Shown: piece by piece, positions 9,791-21,289 of the stretch | Layout: each line of letters opens with the position of its first letter | Numbering within the stretch: position 1 is the stretch's first letter | Assembly: GCF_001469895.1 (NCBI RefSeq) | Contig: NZ_LOPY01000040.1 | Location: forward strand, 62,001-126,000 | From: Pseudoalteromonas sp. XI10 | GTDB lineage: Bacteria > Pseudomonadota > Gammaproteobacteria > Enterobacterales > Alteromonadaceae | Length of the DNA: 64,000 bases | Reading direction: 5' to 3' | The notes under the pieces: generated by a model | The model's database searches: none | What the model saw: the letters and a program-made list of their open reading frames with translations, nothing else | Told to the model about the DNA's origin: nothing | Made by a program: the position numbers and the translations under genes

Positions 9791-10807
9791 TTATGGATTT
9801 AAGCCTTTAAAACGTGACATTAAACTAACACCCGCTTTACTTACCCCTGAACTTAAACCGACGGCTAGCTTATCGCTTAAATTCTTCTTAATACGGTATT
9901 TAACTTTATAAATTTGACGCTCTTTCGCTTGGCTCAATAAGATATCATCACTTGTGTCAATCTTATCAACTAAGCCTTTATCGAACGCTTGGGTAGCAAA
10001 CCAATGCTCACCGGTTGCAACAGTATCAATATCTAGAGATGGACGCTGCTCACTCACAAATGTTTTGAATAAACCATGGGTTTGTTCTATCTCTTCTTTG
10101 AATTTTTCACGACCTTTATCGGTATTTTCACCAAAGATAGTTAGCGTACGCTTGTATTCACCTGCGGTGATTTGCTCAAAATCAACATCATTCTTTTTCA
10201 AAATTTTATTAAAGTTAGGAATTTGCGCAATAACACCAATCGAGCCAACAATTGCAAAAGGTGCTGCAACAATCTCATTGGCCACACAGGCCATCATATA
10301 GCCACCACTTGCTGCTACTTTATCAATAGCAACAGTTAAATGAATTCCAGCATTACGTAAGCGTTGTAATTGAGATGCAGCAAGGCCATAGCCGTGCACC
10401 ACACCACCACCACTTTCAAGGCGTACCAGCACGCGATCTTTTTCTTTGTCGGCAATGGTTAAAATAGCGGTAATTTCTTCTCGTAGGCTTTCTACTTCGT
10501 GGGCATCAACACTGCCATTAAAGTCAATTACATATAAACGTGATTTAGGCTCGTCGTTTTGCTGTTTTTTAGTCTCAGCTTTTTGCTTTTTTTGGTGAGC
10601 CTTGAGCTCTTTTTTTGAAAGGGTATTTTCGATAAAGCTTTGTTTTAGATCATCAAGTTGCTCACTCAAATCATCAATCGTTATCTCCCCTTTCTTCGCT
10701 TTGGGTTTCACTGCAGCGCCCATGATAATGGCAACAATCACAGCAATTGCGATGACAAATGTCAGGGTCTTTGCAAAAAATAACCCGTATTCATATAAAA
10801 ATTCCAA
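9791..10807 (-). CDS. sohB: SohB-type inner-membrane serine protease (S49 family)
   Basis: A 338-residue protein with an N-terminal membrane helix (about 10-30), a charged lysine/glutamine-rich coil (35-88) and an S49 protease domain. The nucleophile is S167 in KVAASGGYM and the general-base lysine is K219 in AGEYKRTLT, the Ser-Lys dyad of signal peptide peptidase A and SohB. SohB proteins are about 340-350 residues and single-domain, as here, whereas SppA is about twice as long. The physiological substrate is uncertain; in E. coli extra SohB suppresses loss of DegP. The active site should face the periplasm. Confidence 0.93.
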   Translation of the reverse strand: MEFLYEYGLFFAKTLTFVIAIAVIVAIIMGAAVKPKAKKGEITIDDLSEQLDDLKQSFIENTLSKKELKAHQKKQKAETKKQQNDEPKSRLYVIDFNGSVDAHEVESLREEITAILTIADKEKDRVLVRLESGGGVVHGYGLAASQLQRLRNAGIHLTVAIDKVAASGGYMMACVANEIVAAPFAIVGSIGVIAQIPNFNKILKKNDVDFEQITAGEYKRTLTIFGENTDKGREKFKEEIEQTHGLFKTFVSEQRPSLDIDTVATGEHWFATQAFDKGLVDKIDTSDDILLSQAKERQIYKVKYRIKKNLSDKLAVGLSSGVSKAGVSLMSRFKGLNP

Positions 10808-10860
10808 TCAAACTCTCCATTTATTAATGCATCGGCACAATTTACCACGCTTTAAAGCAA

Positions 10861-10887
10861 AAAAAAGCCACATGATGTGGCTTTTTA
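10861..10887. terminator. hairpin terminator after the Pla-1/VolA lipase gene
   Basis: AAAAAAGCCACAT pairs with ATGTGGCTTTTT. It follows the stop of the minus-strand lipase gene by about 36 bases. Confidence 0.8.
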
Positions 10888-10922
10888 CTTAATTGGTTAT
10901 TACTTAATTAGTAAGGATTCGA

Positions 10923-13355
10923 TTATTCAGTAACGACTTCTGTATTAGTAACCTGAAGATACTGACCACGGCTAGCTAGGAAAGTCGCGATTTGCAATTG
11001 CATTTCTGCAGTTGCCGCCGCACTTTCTTCAGCAGTTGCACCTGAATCTGCCGTTGCAGCAGGTGTTAACACTGAACTGTGATGGCCTTTAGTGAATTTA
11101 ACCACATAACTCATTGCATCAGCTGTTGGACCTTGTGTTTCAGCTACCGTTGATAAATCCATTAGGTTAGCAAGAGGTAAACTACCAGCAATTGGGTTAC
11201 TCGCTACCATTGGTGGAATAACCATATCAGCATTGTTATTTTCACCATCACCCACTACAACGCTCATGTATACTGGCGTGCCAAGTGCTGCAACAGATGC
11301 TGCGTAGTTAGAAGGGTCGCCGCTATCAAGTGCTGTTTGCGCAGCAAAGGCAAACTGAGTGATCACACTTTGAATGTTAGCTAATTTTGCTGTTTCGCCC
11401 GCCATTGTTAACGAACTTACGTACTCTTTATAAGCACATGTAACGAAAGCAGTTTGGTTAGACGCAAGTGAACCACAGTTCGATAGCGCTTCATTTTGAG
11501 CATAAGCTCCAAACTCCGCAGATTCAGCTGTACCAGCTGCAAGTAATACAGATCCTTGTACAAATGGGCCAAATGTATTTGACTCAATTAAGAAGCTGGC
11601 GATACCACCGCCACCACTGGCAAGTGCTACGCTTTTAACGTTGAACATTGGATCAACTTGATCAGCTAGCGGAGCATTAGTCACAGCAACAAATGCTGGA
11701 GCAACTACCGAGCCTAATGAATGACCTAAGAATGATACATCTTGGGCATTTAAATCAGCAGCACCGGTAAAGTTAAGACCTAAGCGTAAGCCAAGTAAAT
11801 CAGCAACTGATTGACGTAAGCTATCACGCGCTACTAATAATGACTGCAAGTTCATGTAGCTGAGTACAGAACCTGTAGAAGCATTAAAGTCGTCAGTACC
11901 GTCACCGTCTACATCTACACCACGCTCACCATGCATAGGGTGATCGATTGCTGCTGTTGCAAAGCCTTGCATTGTTAGCTGTGCGGTAATAGCGAGCATA
12001 TCTTCTTTTTTAGAAGTAATACCGTGCTGCAAAATAACGACAGGCCAACCACCTTCAGGCATTGCTAACTCATCCATACCTAACTGACCACGTATTGCAT
12101 TGATCACAGGTAAAATTGGTTTAGTAATTTGTACTGGCACGTTCGCAATGCTTTGTGTTTTTGGAATTGTGTTGTACTTAGTTAAGTGTTTAGTTTGGTC
12201 TAAACCTAAGTCGCGTAACTTACCATCACTTAACGCCATACAAAGGCCATCAGTTTCGCTAATTGGGTCTGTTGGGAATGAATCACCCGCTGCTGCCGCA
12301 TAACCAAGTACAGCTACACCACTATCACACAAACCTTGCCAATAAGTCGCTGATAAATCATCGACCGTTGTGCCTGTTGGTGTTGCTAAATACATAGGTA
12401 ACATTACGCTACCCTTTTGATACTGCACACCACCAAACACAGGTGATAAACCTGTAACACCTTGTGATGCGAATACTTGCTCAACCGTAATAACAGGTTG
12501 CTCAGGAATTTGCACCATCGGCGTAGGTAGTGCATCTTGCGTTAAACTTGCTGCAAGCAGCTGTTTTACTGTACCAAGTACTTGACCTGCTGATTGCATT
12601 GTCATCGCAGCAGAATAGATAATTTCATCTTTTGTGATTGCACCACCCGATGTCACAGCATCTTCGTAGCTATTGATAACCGCTTGAAGTGACTTTTGCG
12701 AATCAGTGATAAGTGTTGTCTCTTCGCTCACTAGTGCATAAGTTGAAGATGGCTCAATTGAACGCCCTTCTGAGTCCATTAATGACGTTGTCAGAACATT
12801 AATGTAAGTGCTGCCCGCTTTAAATGGCTTAAGTGGGATAACAGCAACCGCATCACCAGAACCTTGAGTAATGAAGTCAACGCCAAATGTTAATTCAGAC
12901 ACTAATTTACAAGCAATACCCGCTGGCACTTGCGAGCAAGTTTCATCTGTTTGGCTTGCCCCCATTACAACTTCAAAAATACGCACAGCTCCTGGTGAAG
13001 CAGCAGAAGTCATATCAAGAGAAATACCCTCAGGGAATGCTAAATCGATTGCAAACGGAGTTTGTGTTGACCAGCCATCAAGGGCACCAAGTGCAAGCTG
13101 AGGATCAGCATAAGCTGCACGTTCAACACTGACATTGTTGTCGTCTAATTCACCCGGCATGTTTAAAGTACCATCAAGGGTACCACTCATCAGTAAGTCA
13201 TTCGGTACTGAGATTACACTATTCGCTGGGTCAAATTTTACTGTCGCGGTTGGGAGAACAGGAGGATTATCATTTTTTACATCTTCTAATGTTTCTCCTC
13301 CACCACAGCCAGTAATGGCTGACGCAATGGCTAGTGAGAGTAGCAGTTTTTTCAT
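10923..13355 (-). CDS. Pla-1/cef family (VolA-like) extracellular lipase lipoprotein
   Basis: An 810-residue lipoprotein with lipobox ITGC (C17) and a GGGE start to the mature chain. The alpha/beta-hydrolase part begins near WPVVILQHGITSKKEDML. The nucleophile is S546 in FLGHSLGS, and KFTKGHHSSVL near the C-terminus is a candidate for the catalytic histidine. Length, lipobox and the ILQHGITSKKEDM block fit the Pla-1/cef lipase family, which includes Vibrio VolA, a surface-exposed lysophospholipase that feeds on host or environmental lipids. Surface exposure and substrate here are inferred. VolA is often next to a fatty-acid transporter FadL; none is adjacent here. Confidence 0.88.
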   Translation of the reverse strand: MKKLLLSLAIASAITGCGGGETLEDVKNDNPPVLPTATVKFDPANSVISVPNDLLMSGTLDGTLNMPGELDDNNVSVERAAYADPQLALGALDGWSTQTPFAIDLAFPEGISLDMTSAASPGAVRIFEVVMGASQTDETCSQVPAGIACKLVSELTFGVDFITQGSGDAVAVIPLKPFKAGSTYINVLTTSLMDSEGRSIEPSSTYALVSEETTLITDSQKSLQAVINSYEDAVTSGGAITKDEIIYSAAMTMQSAGQVLGTVKQLLAASLTQDALPTPMVQIPEQPVITVEQVFASQGVTGLSPVFGGVQYQKGSVMLPMYLATPTGTTVDDLSATYWQGLCDSGVAVLGYAAAAGDSFPTDPISETDGLCMALSDGKLRDLGLDQTKHLTKYNTIPKTQSIANVPVQITKPILPVINAIRGQLGMDELAMPEGGWPVVILQHGITSKKEDMLAITAQLTMQGFATAAIDHPMHGERGVDVDGDGTDDFNASTGSVLSYMNLQSLLVARDSLRQSVADLLGLRLGLNFTGAADLNAQDVSFLGHSLGSVVAPAFVAVTNAPLADQVDPMFNVKSVALASGGGGIASFLIESNTFGPFVQGSVLLAAGTAESAEFGAYAQNEALSNCGSLASNQTAFVTCAYKEYVSSLTMAGETAKLANIQSVITQFAFAAQTALDSGDPSNYAASVAALGTPVYMSVVVGDGENNNADMVIPPMVASNPIAGSLPLANLMDLSTVAETQGPTADAMSYVVKFTKGHHSSVLTPAATADSGATAEESAAATAEMQLQIATFLASRGQYLQVTNTEVVTE

Positions 13356-13583
13356 AATTTCGCTCCGCGCAAATCTTATTGTTATTGTGTGTTCAGGGTT
13401 AAAAGTAGTTATTCTACTACCTTCATTCTAAGTTAATTTAATGTAATTAGGTTATTAATGAGACATTAGACCAGTTAAAGTTAACGTAAAGTTTCAATTT
13501 TCGCCACCTTAATTTGCAATAAATTCGATAACTTGGCTTTTTGCTATGGTAAAATAATGAAAAATCTAATCGATGGTACGTTT

Positions 13584-14327
13584 ATGCATACTTATAAAGC
13601 CGCAGAGAATGCGCTAAAAGACAAAGTAATTTTAATAACAGGTGCTGGTGACGGCATTGGTCGTGTTGCCGCATTAACTTATGCTAAGCATGGTGCCACT
13701 GTTATTTTACTTGGAAAAACAACCAATAAACTTGAATGTGTTTACGATGAAATTGTAAATGCAGGCTACCCACAACCGGCTATTGTGCCAATGGATCTAA
13801 AAGGTGCCACAAAACAAAACTACCGTGACTTAGCTGCAACCATCGAAATGCAGTTCGGTAAATTAGATGGTTTACTCAATAACGCAGGTATTTTAGGTTC
13901 ATTGGGCCCACTTGAACATTTCTGTGTTTCTACCTTTGAAAACATCATGAAAGTGAATGTAACCGCACAAGCTATGATCACTAAATTCATGTTCCCACTG
14001 CTTCGCAAATCTGATAGCGCATCTGTTATTTTTACTTCGTCAGGTGTTGGTCGCCAAGGCCGTGAACACTGGGGTGCGTATGCAATCTCAAAATTTGCTG
14101 TAGAAGGTATGATGCAAACTTGGGCTTGTGAAGTGGGTAAAACTAATATTCGCGTAAACTGTATTAACCCAGGTGCTACTCGCACATCGATGCGCGCATC
14201 AGCATACCCTGGTGAAGATAGAGATAAGTTAGCAACACCTGAAGATTTAATGCCAACATATTTATACTTGATGAGCGACGACTCTAAAGAGGTAAACGGC
14301 CAGTCTTTAGATGCTCAGCAAAAATAA
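13584..14327 (+). CDS. yciK: YciK-type short-chain dehydrogenase/reductase
   Basis: A 247-residue protein from the ATG at 13584 (MHTYKAAENAL). The frame extends upstream to 13533, but YciK proteins begin at this point. It has the NAD(P) fingerprint TGAGDGIGR, the NNAG motif, and a catalytic Ser-Tyr-Lys set in FTSSGVGRQGREHWGAYAIS followed by K. The stretch INPGATRTSMRASAYPGEDR is typical of YciK. The natural substrate is not known. In E. coli yciK sits near topA and sohB, so its place here, close to both, preserves part of an old gene neighbourhood. Confidence 0.9.
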   Translation: MHTYKAAENALKDKVILITGAGDGIGRVAALTYAKHGATVILLGKTTNKLECVYDEIVNAGYPQPAIVPMDLKGATKQNYRDLAATIEMQFGKLDGLLNNAGILGSLGPLEHFCVSTFENIMKVNVTAQAMITKFMFPLLRKSDSASVIFTSSGVGRQGREHWGAYAISKFAVEGMMQTWACEVGKTNIRVNCINPGATRTSMRASAYPGEDRDKLATPEDLMPTYLYLMSDDSKEVNGQSLDAQQK

Positions 14328-14351
14328 AGCAGATTGCTAATATCTAGATAC

Positions 14352-14378
14352 AAAAAAGCAGCTTTCGCTGCTTTTTTA
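14352..14378. terminator. bidirectional hairpin terminator
   Basis: AAAAAAGCAGC and GCTGCTTTTTT arms around TTTC, between convergent yciK and pssA. Confidence 0.85.
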
Positions 14379-14386
14379 ATTTTCGA

Positions 14387-15712
14387 TTAAATAAAACGTT
14401 TGATAATAAAATCAACTTTTACACGTTTAGCCTGCCCCAATAGCTTTTTAACCGGTGCAGGATAGTCATCCATCGTCTCTAAATCCTGTGGACCTGTTAA
14501 ACGACGACAGTGCTGCAAAATAGCTTGTTTTTCATTTTCTATTTGCTCAAGAATATGCTGCTTAGGGTCATCAATTAAAATACCGTTTTCGATATCTAAG
14601 CCCCATGCGCGTGGATTCAAATTATGCCCACTTAATAAATGTAAGCGCTTATCAGAGCAAATCCCTTTTAAGTGAAAAGAATTACTTTCATGCTTCCAAA
14701 GGTATACATTCAAATTACCATTACTGATGTGGCGTTTTTGTGACTTTAAAAACTTATATAAAATGGTTTCATATAAATAAGGTAATGCACCAATTTTACT
14801 AAATGGCTCACTTGGCGGCAGATAAAAATCGTTTGCGGTTTTATCACCTACCACAATAGTTACCTGCTTGCCTTGCTTCAATAAACGGCGTAATGAACGC
14901 ATTAATGGCGCAGGAAAGTTAAAGTAAGGGGTATAAAGAACGAGTTCTTGCTCTGTGGTATCGAATAACGACTTAATTAAACGATTCAGTTTATTACTAC
15001 GACGCCCTAAACCTAAAAATAAGCGCACACCCAACTCATCAGCATTCGCTTCAGCTGCACTTTCGTAACTTGCCGATTTAAGTTCACGCATCAATTGTTT
15101 TTGTGCGACTTTAATATCATTAAATTTTACCAGTGGACGCATATCAATACGTGGCACTGCAGCTGAGCTTAAAAGATGTGTTTCTATAAATTCGATGACC
15201 GAATTACATAATCCAGCTTGGCGAACTAAAAAGTAGCGGTCTAAACGGTAACGTTCGTCTTGCTGTAGATATACATTATTTAAGCTTGCGCCGCTGTATA
15301 ATAATGTGTTGTCAATCACAAAGCCTTTTAAATGCAATACCCCGAAAAGCTCTTTGGCTTTTACAGGAACACCATGAACTTTAACATTTGATTGATACTG
15401 CTCTTGAAAATCACAATACATGCTGGCATTGCCATCAGACTTAGCCGCACCAATTAAACCACGTTGAGCTCGGTGAAAATCAACGAGTACTTTTACTTCT
15501 AACTCAGGGTTAGCAAGTGATGCTTGATGTAACGCCGTTAATATTTCTCGCCCAGCTTCATCGTCTTGCAAATATAAAGCAGTAATATAAATTCTTTTTT
15601 TCGCTGCACCAATTAAACGCAATAGTTCAGTGCGATACTCTTTTGCATTGGTTAAGACCTGTACGTCTTCTGTAGTCAGCCCAAAAGCGGGCTTTTCCTG
15701 CCAAAATACCAT
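14387..15712 (-). CDS. pssA: CDP-diacylglycerol--serine O-phosphatidyltransferase (PLD superfamily type)
   Basis: A 441-residue protein like E. coli PssA (451 residues). It makes phosphatidylserine from CDP-diacylglycerol and serine, the committed step to phosphatidylethanolamine. Two HKD half-sites are visible: VLHLKGFVIDNTLLYSG (H127, K129, D134) and SFHLKGICSDKRLHLLSGHN near residue 350. There is no membrane helix, as expected for this peripheral enzyme. It is monocistronic and divergent from trxB. Confidence 0.95.
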   Translation of the reverse strand: MVFWQEKPAFGLTTEDVQVLTNAKEYRTELLRLIGAAKKRIYITALYLQDDEAGREILTALHQASLANPELEVKVLVDFHRAQRGLIGAAKSDGNASMYCDFQEQYQSNVKVHGVPVKAKELFGVLHLKGFVIDNTLLYSGASLNNVYLQQDERYRLDRYFLVRQAGLCNSVIEFIETHLLSSAAVPRIDMRPLVKFNDIKVAQKQLMRELKSASYESAAEANADELGVRLFLGLGRRSNKLNRLIKSLFDTTEQELVLYTPYFNFPAPLMRSLRRLLKQGKQVTIVVGDKTANDFYLPPSEPFSKIGALPYLYETILYKFLKSQKRHISNGNLNVYLWKHESNSFHLKGICSDKRLHLLSGHNLNPRAWGLDIENGILIDDPKQHILEQIENEKQAILQHCRRLTGPQDLETMDDYPAPVKKLLGQAKRVKVDFIIKRFI

Positions 15713-15930
15713 AATTGCCTGTTCGTTTAGTTAGCTCATACCAAGAGCTAATATCAAAATTAGCTAAAACATACCAAAAAAATATTGCTTGGTCATGAAT
15801 TACCGTACTTTGATCACAGAACAATTTGTAATTAGCCTGTTTTATGAGCAAAAAGAGTTATTTAAATTATAATAAGTAAGGATTATTTGACAGCTTAGCG
15901 ATTTGACTAAAAAAATAATCAGGGCTTTTG

Positions 15931-16951
<1,021 letters not shown>

Positions 16952-16978
16952 AATAGTTGATCTAAAGCACTAAATACT

Positions 16979-17009
16979 AGGGGCTGTTGTAAAACAGCCC
17001 CTTTTTTAT
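16979..17009 (+). terminator. rho-independent terminator after trxB
   Basis: GGGGCTGTT and AACAGCCCC arms with a short loop, then TTTTTTAT. Confidence 0.9.
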
Positions 17010-17056
17010 AGCTAAATTTTTGTTAAAATCAGAGCAAATAATAATGATACGCTGAT

Positions 17057-17773
17057 ATGATCAAGCAATTATACCAACTCTCCCCCGAGACTGTTGATTT
17101 TCCAGACCCAGAACTCGCCCTTGATGAACCCGATGGCCTGTTAGCAATTGGCGGGGATTTATCAGTTGAGCGCATTAAAAATGCCTATAACACCGGTATT
17201 TTCCCTTGGTTTAGTGACTATGAGCCTATTATGTGGTGGTCACCTAGCATGCGTGGTGTTATTGAGCTTAATGAATTTCATGTTAGTCGCAGTTTAAAAA
17301 AGCATTTAAAGCGTTTTCCTGTGCGTGTCACTATTAATCACGCATTTGCCCACGTTATCAATGCTTGTCGTGAGCAACGTATCGATGCAGAAGGTACATG
17401 GATCACTGAGCAAATGATGCATGCCTACATTGAAGCGCATCATCAGGGTTTAGCACACAGCCTTGAAGTATGGCACCAAGATGAACTCGTAGCTGGTCTC
17501 TATGGCATTATGCAAAATGGCATATTTTGTGGTGAATCAATGTTTCATCAAGTCAGTAATGGCTCAAAACTGGCGATGTGGGCATTAGTTAATTGGCTTA
17601 AGAAACATCAAGCCCATTTTATTGATTGCCAACTAGAAAACCCTTATTTAATCACTTTAGGTGCAAAAGTTACCCCACGCAGAGAATTTTTAACTAGACT
17701 TAAATTAGCGCACAGTTATGTGCCTAAAAAAGATATGTGGCAACCACAAGAGTTGATTAATATTTATGACTGA
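17057..17773 (+). CDS. aat: leucyl/phenylalanyl-tRNA--protein transferase
   Basis: A 238-residue enzyme that adds leucine or phenylalanine from charged tRNA to proteins with N-terminal lysine or arginine, marking them for ClpS/ClpAP. Typical blocks are FPDPELALDEPDGLLAIGGD, NTGIFPWF, WWSPSMRG, DAEGTWIT, GLYGI, ESMFH and FIDCQLEN. Length matches E. coli Aat (234). Its end overlaps the start of bpt by 8 bases, so translation is probably coupled. The readers of its products, ClpS and ClpA, are encoded about 2-4 kb downstream. Confidence 0.96.
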   Translation: MIKQLYQLSPETVDFPDPELALDEPDGLLAIGGDLSVERIKNAYNTGIFPWFSDYEPIMWWSPSMRGVIELNEFHVSRSLKKHLKRFPVRVTINHAFAHVINACREQRIDAEGTWITEQMMHAYIEAHHQGLAHSLEVWHQDELVAGLYGIMQNGIFCGESMFHQVSNGSKLAMWALVNWLKKHQAHFIDCQLENPYLITLGAKVTPRREFLTRLKLAHSYVPKKDMWQPQELINIYD

Positions 17774-18470
17774 GCACTTACCCGCTAGGCTTGGTTTAAG
17801 CCAGCAATTTGATTGCAGTTATTTACCCGACCGTCAGGAGCAACTACTTGTTATACTTGATCCAAGTTGTTATTGCCCTGATAAATTTGAACAATTATTA
17901 GCATTGGGTTTTAGACGCAGTGGCGACCAAATCTATCGTCCACATTGCCCTATTTGTAACGCCTGTAATTCAGTGCGTGTTTTGGCCCAACAATTTACCC
18001 CTTCAAAATCACAAAAGCGCAAAATAAATAAAGCAAATAAGGTTTTCACAGTCAGTTATAGTGAATACGAACGCGCAGAATATTACCCGTTATATTGCAA
18101 ATACATCACGCAAAGGCATCAAGATGGTTCAATGTTTCCGCCTGATCAAAGTCAGTACGAAAGCTTTTTGTTTTGCCAGTGGCTACCCGTTACGTTCATA
18201 GAGTTAAGAGATGGCGATAAATTAGTTGCTGTTGCGGTAACTGATTGCATGACCAATGCCCTATCAGCGATTTATACCTTTTTTGACCCAGATTATGAGC
18301 AATACAGTATTGGTAGCATCATGATCATGGAGCAAATTAAATTTGCAAAACAACAAGCAAAACAATTTGTCTATTTAGGTTACCAAATCGACGAATGCAC
18401 TAAAATGAAATATAAAACCCAATTTTTGCCTGCACAAAAGCACATTGGCGACGAGTGGCTGGCGATTTAA
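17766..18470 (+). CDS. bpt: aspartate/glutamate leucyltransferase (arginyltransferase family)
   Basis: A 234-residue protein of the bacterial protein transferase family. It carries the N-terminal FDCSYLPDRQEQ block, a cysteine cluster PHCPICNACNSVRV, and C-terminal YLGYQIDECTKMKYKTQFLP. Bacterial members add leucine to proteins with N-terminal aspartate or glutamate, creating a second class of N-degron; this specificity is known from Vibrio vulnificus Bpt and inferred here. Some databases still call the family arginyl-tRNA--protein transferase (Ate). It overlaps aat and precedes infA by 90 bases. Confidence 0.95.
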   Translation: MTEHLPARLGLSQQFDCSYLPDRQEQLLVILDPSCYCPDKFEQLLALGFRRSGDQIYRPHCPICNACNSVRVLAQQFTPSKSQKRKINKANKVFTVSYSEYERAEYYPLYCKYITQRHQDGSMFPPDQSQYESFLFCQWLPVTFIELRDGDKLVAVAVTDCMTNALSAIYTFFDPDYEQYSIGSIMIMEQIKFAKQQAKQFVYLGYQIDECTKMKYKTQFLPAQKHIGDEWLAI

Positions 18471-18542
18471 TTTACAAAATTGAGCCCTGTAGCTTTACTT
18501 ATTGCTGTATTTTCGGCAAAATCTGCAGCGTTTAACTATTAA

Positions 18543-18779
<237 letters not shown>

Positions 18780-18803
18780 GTTAGTGCGTTAACGAGAGAT
18801 TTA

Positions 18804-18906
18804 GCTTTTTGCTGCTTTGAATGAGCAGGTGTGTTTATTACAAAGAGCTAAAAGCGTTTGTTAAATGGTGTTAAAACTAACTTAGTTTTAATTCCATTTA
18901 ATAAAC
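18804..18906. repeat. two inverted repeats downstream of infA
   Basis: The right-hand element has 25-base arms (18856-18880 and 18882-18906) around a single base, with three mismatches. Before it, 18804-18819 pairs imperfectly with 18841-18855 across a loop of about 21 bases. The pair lies between infA and the terminator shared with clpA. It could be a structured 3' end of the infA transcript or a decayed palindromic repeat element; I do not recognise a family. Confidence 0.6.
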
Positions 18907-18937
18907 AAAAAGCCCAGCAATTGCTGGGCTTTTTGTT
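18907..18937. terminator. bidirectional hairpin terminator
   Basis: AAAAAGCCCAGCAA pairs with TTGCTGGGCTTTTT, between convergent infA and clpA. Confidence 0.9.
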
Positions 18938-18953
18938 TTCAGCTAAAAACAAC

Positions 18954-21218
18954 TTAAGCAGTTTCTAGGCTATCTTCAAAGTCAAAATGGATTTTCTTGT
19001 CTTTAACCGATACCTTAACTGAACCACCATCGGCTAGTTCACCAAACAAGATTGCATTTGCCAGCGGCTTTTTAAGCTCATCTTGGATAACACGCGCCAT
19101 CGGGCGTGCACCCATCGCTTTATCGTAGCCTTTATCTGCCAACCACTCTCTTGCTTTGGATGTAAGTTCAAGGTTAACCGACTTCTTATCAAGTTGCGCT
19201 TGTAACTCAACAATGAACTTATCAACCACTTGTAAGATAATTTCTTTCTCAAGGTGATTAAACCAAATGATATTATCTAAGCGGTTTCTAAATTCAGGTG
19301 AAAACACTTTATTGATTTCGCTCATCGCATCATGAGAATGGTCTTGTTCAGTAAAGCCTATAGACTTACGAACAGTCTCTTGAACACCCGCATTCGTAGT
19401 CATCACCAATACAACATTTCTGAAATCTGCTTTACGACCGTTGTTATCAGTAAGCGTACCGTGATCCATTACTTGCAACAGAATGTTGTAAATATCTGAA
19501 TGTGCTTTTTCAATTTCGTCCAGTAGCACAACTGCATGCGGGTTTTTAATTACCGCTTCAGTTAATAAACCACCTTGCTCAAAACCTACATAGCCAGGAG
19601 GTGCACCAATTAGACGGCTAACCGCATGACGTTCAACATATTCAGACATATCAAAACGAATAAACTCAACACCCATACACTTAGCAAGCTGCTTAGTGAC
19701 TTCTGTTTTACCAACCCCTGTTGGGCCTGCAAATAAGAACGAACCCACTGGTTTATCTTCGTTAGCAAGGCCTGAGCGCGATAAACGAATTGCTGAAGTC
19801 AACGCATCGATTGATTGGTCTTGACCAAACACCAGCATCTTCAAGTTACGGTCAAGGTTTTTAAGTGTCTCTTTATCGCTAGAAGAAACGCTTTGCTGAG
19901 GAATACGCGCCATTTTAGATACAATGAGCTCGATATCAGCCACACCAATGGTTTTCTTACGTTTAGAAACAGGCTGTAAACGCTGATTAGCACCGGCTTC
20001 ATCAATAACATCAATAGCCTTGTCTGGTAAATGACGTTCATTAATGTATTTAGCACTAAGTTCTGCAGCTGCTTTCAATGCCTTTTGTGTATAACGAATA
20101 CCATGATGCTCTTCGTAACGCTCTTTTAAACCGTTAAGAATTTTCGTGGTATCAGCCACACTTGGTTCAAGCACATCAATTTTTTGGAAACGACGCACTA
20201 ACGCACGATCTTTTTCAAAGATATTCTTGAACTCGTTATAAGTAGTTGAGCCCATGCAGCGCAGCTTACCACTCGAAAGTAGCGGTTTAATTAGGTTCGA
20301 TGCATCCATTACACCACCCGATGCTGCACCGGCACCAATGATGGTATGAATTTCATCAATAAATAAAATTGAACCTGGTTTAGCTTGTAACTCTTTAAGC
20401 AGCGATTTGAAACGTTTTTCAAAATCACCACGGTATTTGGTACCCGCTAATAATGCGCCCATGTCTAGTGAGTAAACAATTGCATCGGCAATCACTTCAG
20501 GCACTTCTTTATTTACAATACGATAAGCTAGGCCTTCAGCAATGGCTGTTTTACCCACCCCAGCTTCACCAACCAAGAGCGGGTTGTTCTTCTTACGACG
20601 ACATAACACTTGTACAGTGCGTTCAACCTCGTTGTCGCGACCCACTAATGGATCAATATTGCCATCAATTGCCTGTTGATTCAGGTTAGTCGTAAAGTTT
20701 TCAAGCTTAGTCGGCTCTTCGCCTTGCACTTCTTGTACTTCTTCATGAATGTCATCGTGGTCTTCACCGCCGATATCATCATCTGTTTTAGAAATGCCAT
20801 GCGAAATGAAGTTAACAATATCTAAACGGTTAACATCTGATTTTTTAAGTAAATAAACAGCTTGGCTTTCTTGCTCAGAAAAAATTGCCACTAGCACATT
20901 AACGCCAGTTACTTCGTTTTTGCCTGATGATTGCACATGAAATACAGCGCGCTGCAAAACGCGCTGAAAACCTAACGTCGGTTGCGTTTCTCTGTCTTCC
21001 TCAAGATCAGGAATAACCGGCGTTGTTTCGTCAATAAAATCCGATAATTCGACTTTTAATGCGCCCATATCAACGCCGCAGGCGTTTAGCGCTTCTCCAG
21101 CAGAAGGGTTATCGAGCAGTGCAAGTAAAAGATGCTCGACGGTCATAAATTCATGACGGCGTGTTCTCGCTTCGCGAAACGCCGCATTCAAGGTTAGTTC
21201 TAAGTCTTTGTTTAGCAT
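18954..21218 (-). CDS. clpA: ATP-dependent Clp protease ATP-binding subunit ClpA
   Basis: A 754-residue AAA+ unfoldase that feeds substrates to ClpP. The start is taken as the ATG at 21218 ([14 protein letters not shown]), which has AGGGG six bases upstream and matches E. coli ClpA; a TTG two codons earlier is less likely. It has an N-terminal Clp repeat domain ([18 protein letters not shown]) and two AAA+ modules with Walker A GEAGVGKT and GPTGVGKT. Walker B motifs ILFIDEIHT and [11 protein letters not shown] follow. It lies 71 bases behind clpS on the same strand, so adaptor and unfoldase are probably co-expressed. Confidence 0.97.
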   Translation of the reverse strand: MLNKDLELTLNAAFREARTRRHEFMTVEHLLLALLDNPSAGEALNACGVDMGALKVELSDFIDETTPVIPDLEEDRETQPTLGFQRVLQRAVFHVQSSGKNEVTGVNVLVAIFSEQESQAVYLLKKSDVNRLDIVNFISHGISKTDDDIGGEDHDDIHEEVQEVQGEEPTKLENFTTNLNQQAIDGNIDPLVGRDNEVERTVQVLCRRKKNNPLLVGEAGVGKTAIAEGLAYRIVNKEVPEVIADAIVYSLDMGALLAGTKYRGDFEKRFKSLLKELQAKPGSILFIDEIHTIIGAGAASGGVMDASNLIKPLLSSGKLRCMGSTTYNEFKNIFEKDRALVRRFQKIDVLEPSVADTTKILNGLKERYEEHHGIRYTQKALKAAAELSAKYINERHLPDKAIDVIDEAGANQRLQPVSKRKKTIGVADIELIVSKMARIPQQSVSSSDKETLKNLDRNLKMLVFGQDQSIDALTSAIRLSRSGLANEDKPVGSFLFAGPTGVGKTEVTKQLAKCMGVEFIRFDMSEYVERHAVSRLIGAPPGYVGFEQGGLLTEAVIKNPHAVVLLDEIEKAHSDIYNILLQVMDHGTLTDNNGRKADFRNVVLVMTTNAGVQETVRKSIGFTEQDHSHDAMSEINKVFSPEFRNRLDNIIWFNHLEKEIILQVVDKFIVELQAQLDKKSVNLELTSKAREWLADKGYDKAMGARPMARVIQDELKKPLANAILFGELADGGSVKVSVKDKKIHFDFEDSLETA

Positions 21219-21289
21219 TGGCAACCCCTTACTGAGATAATATTTATATACCGTTGTGACGGGCTAATTGGTTCACCCTACCTTGGTAT

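Noticed and set aside
21219-21224. Upstream TTG start for clpA
   Set aside because: The ATG at 21218 has the better ribosome site spacing and matches known ClpA N-termini.
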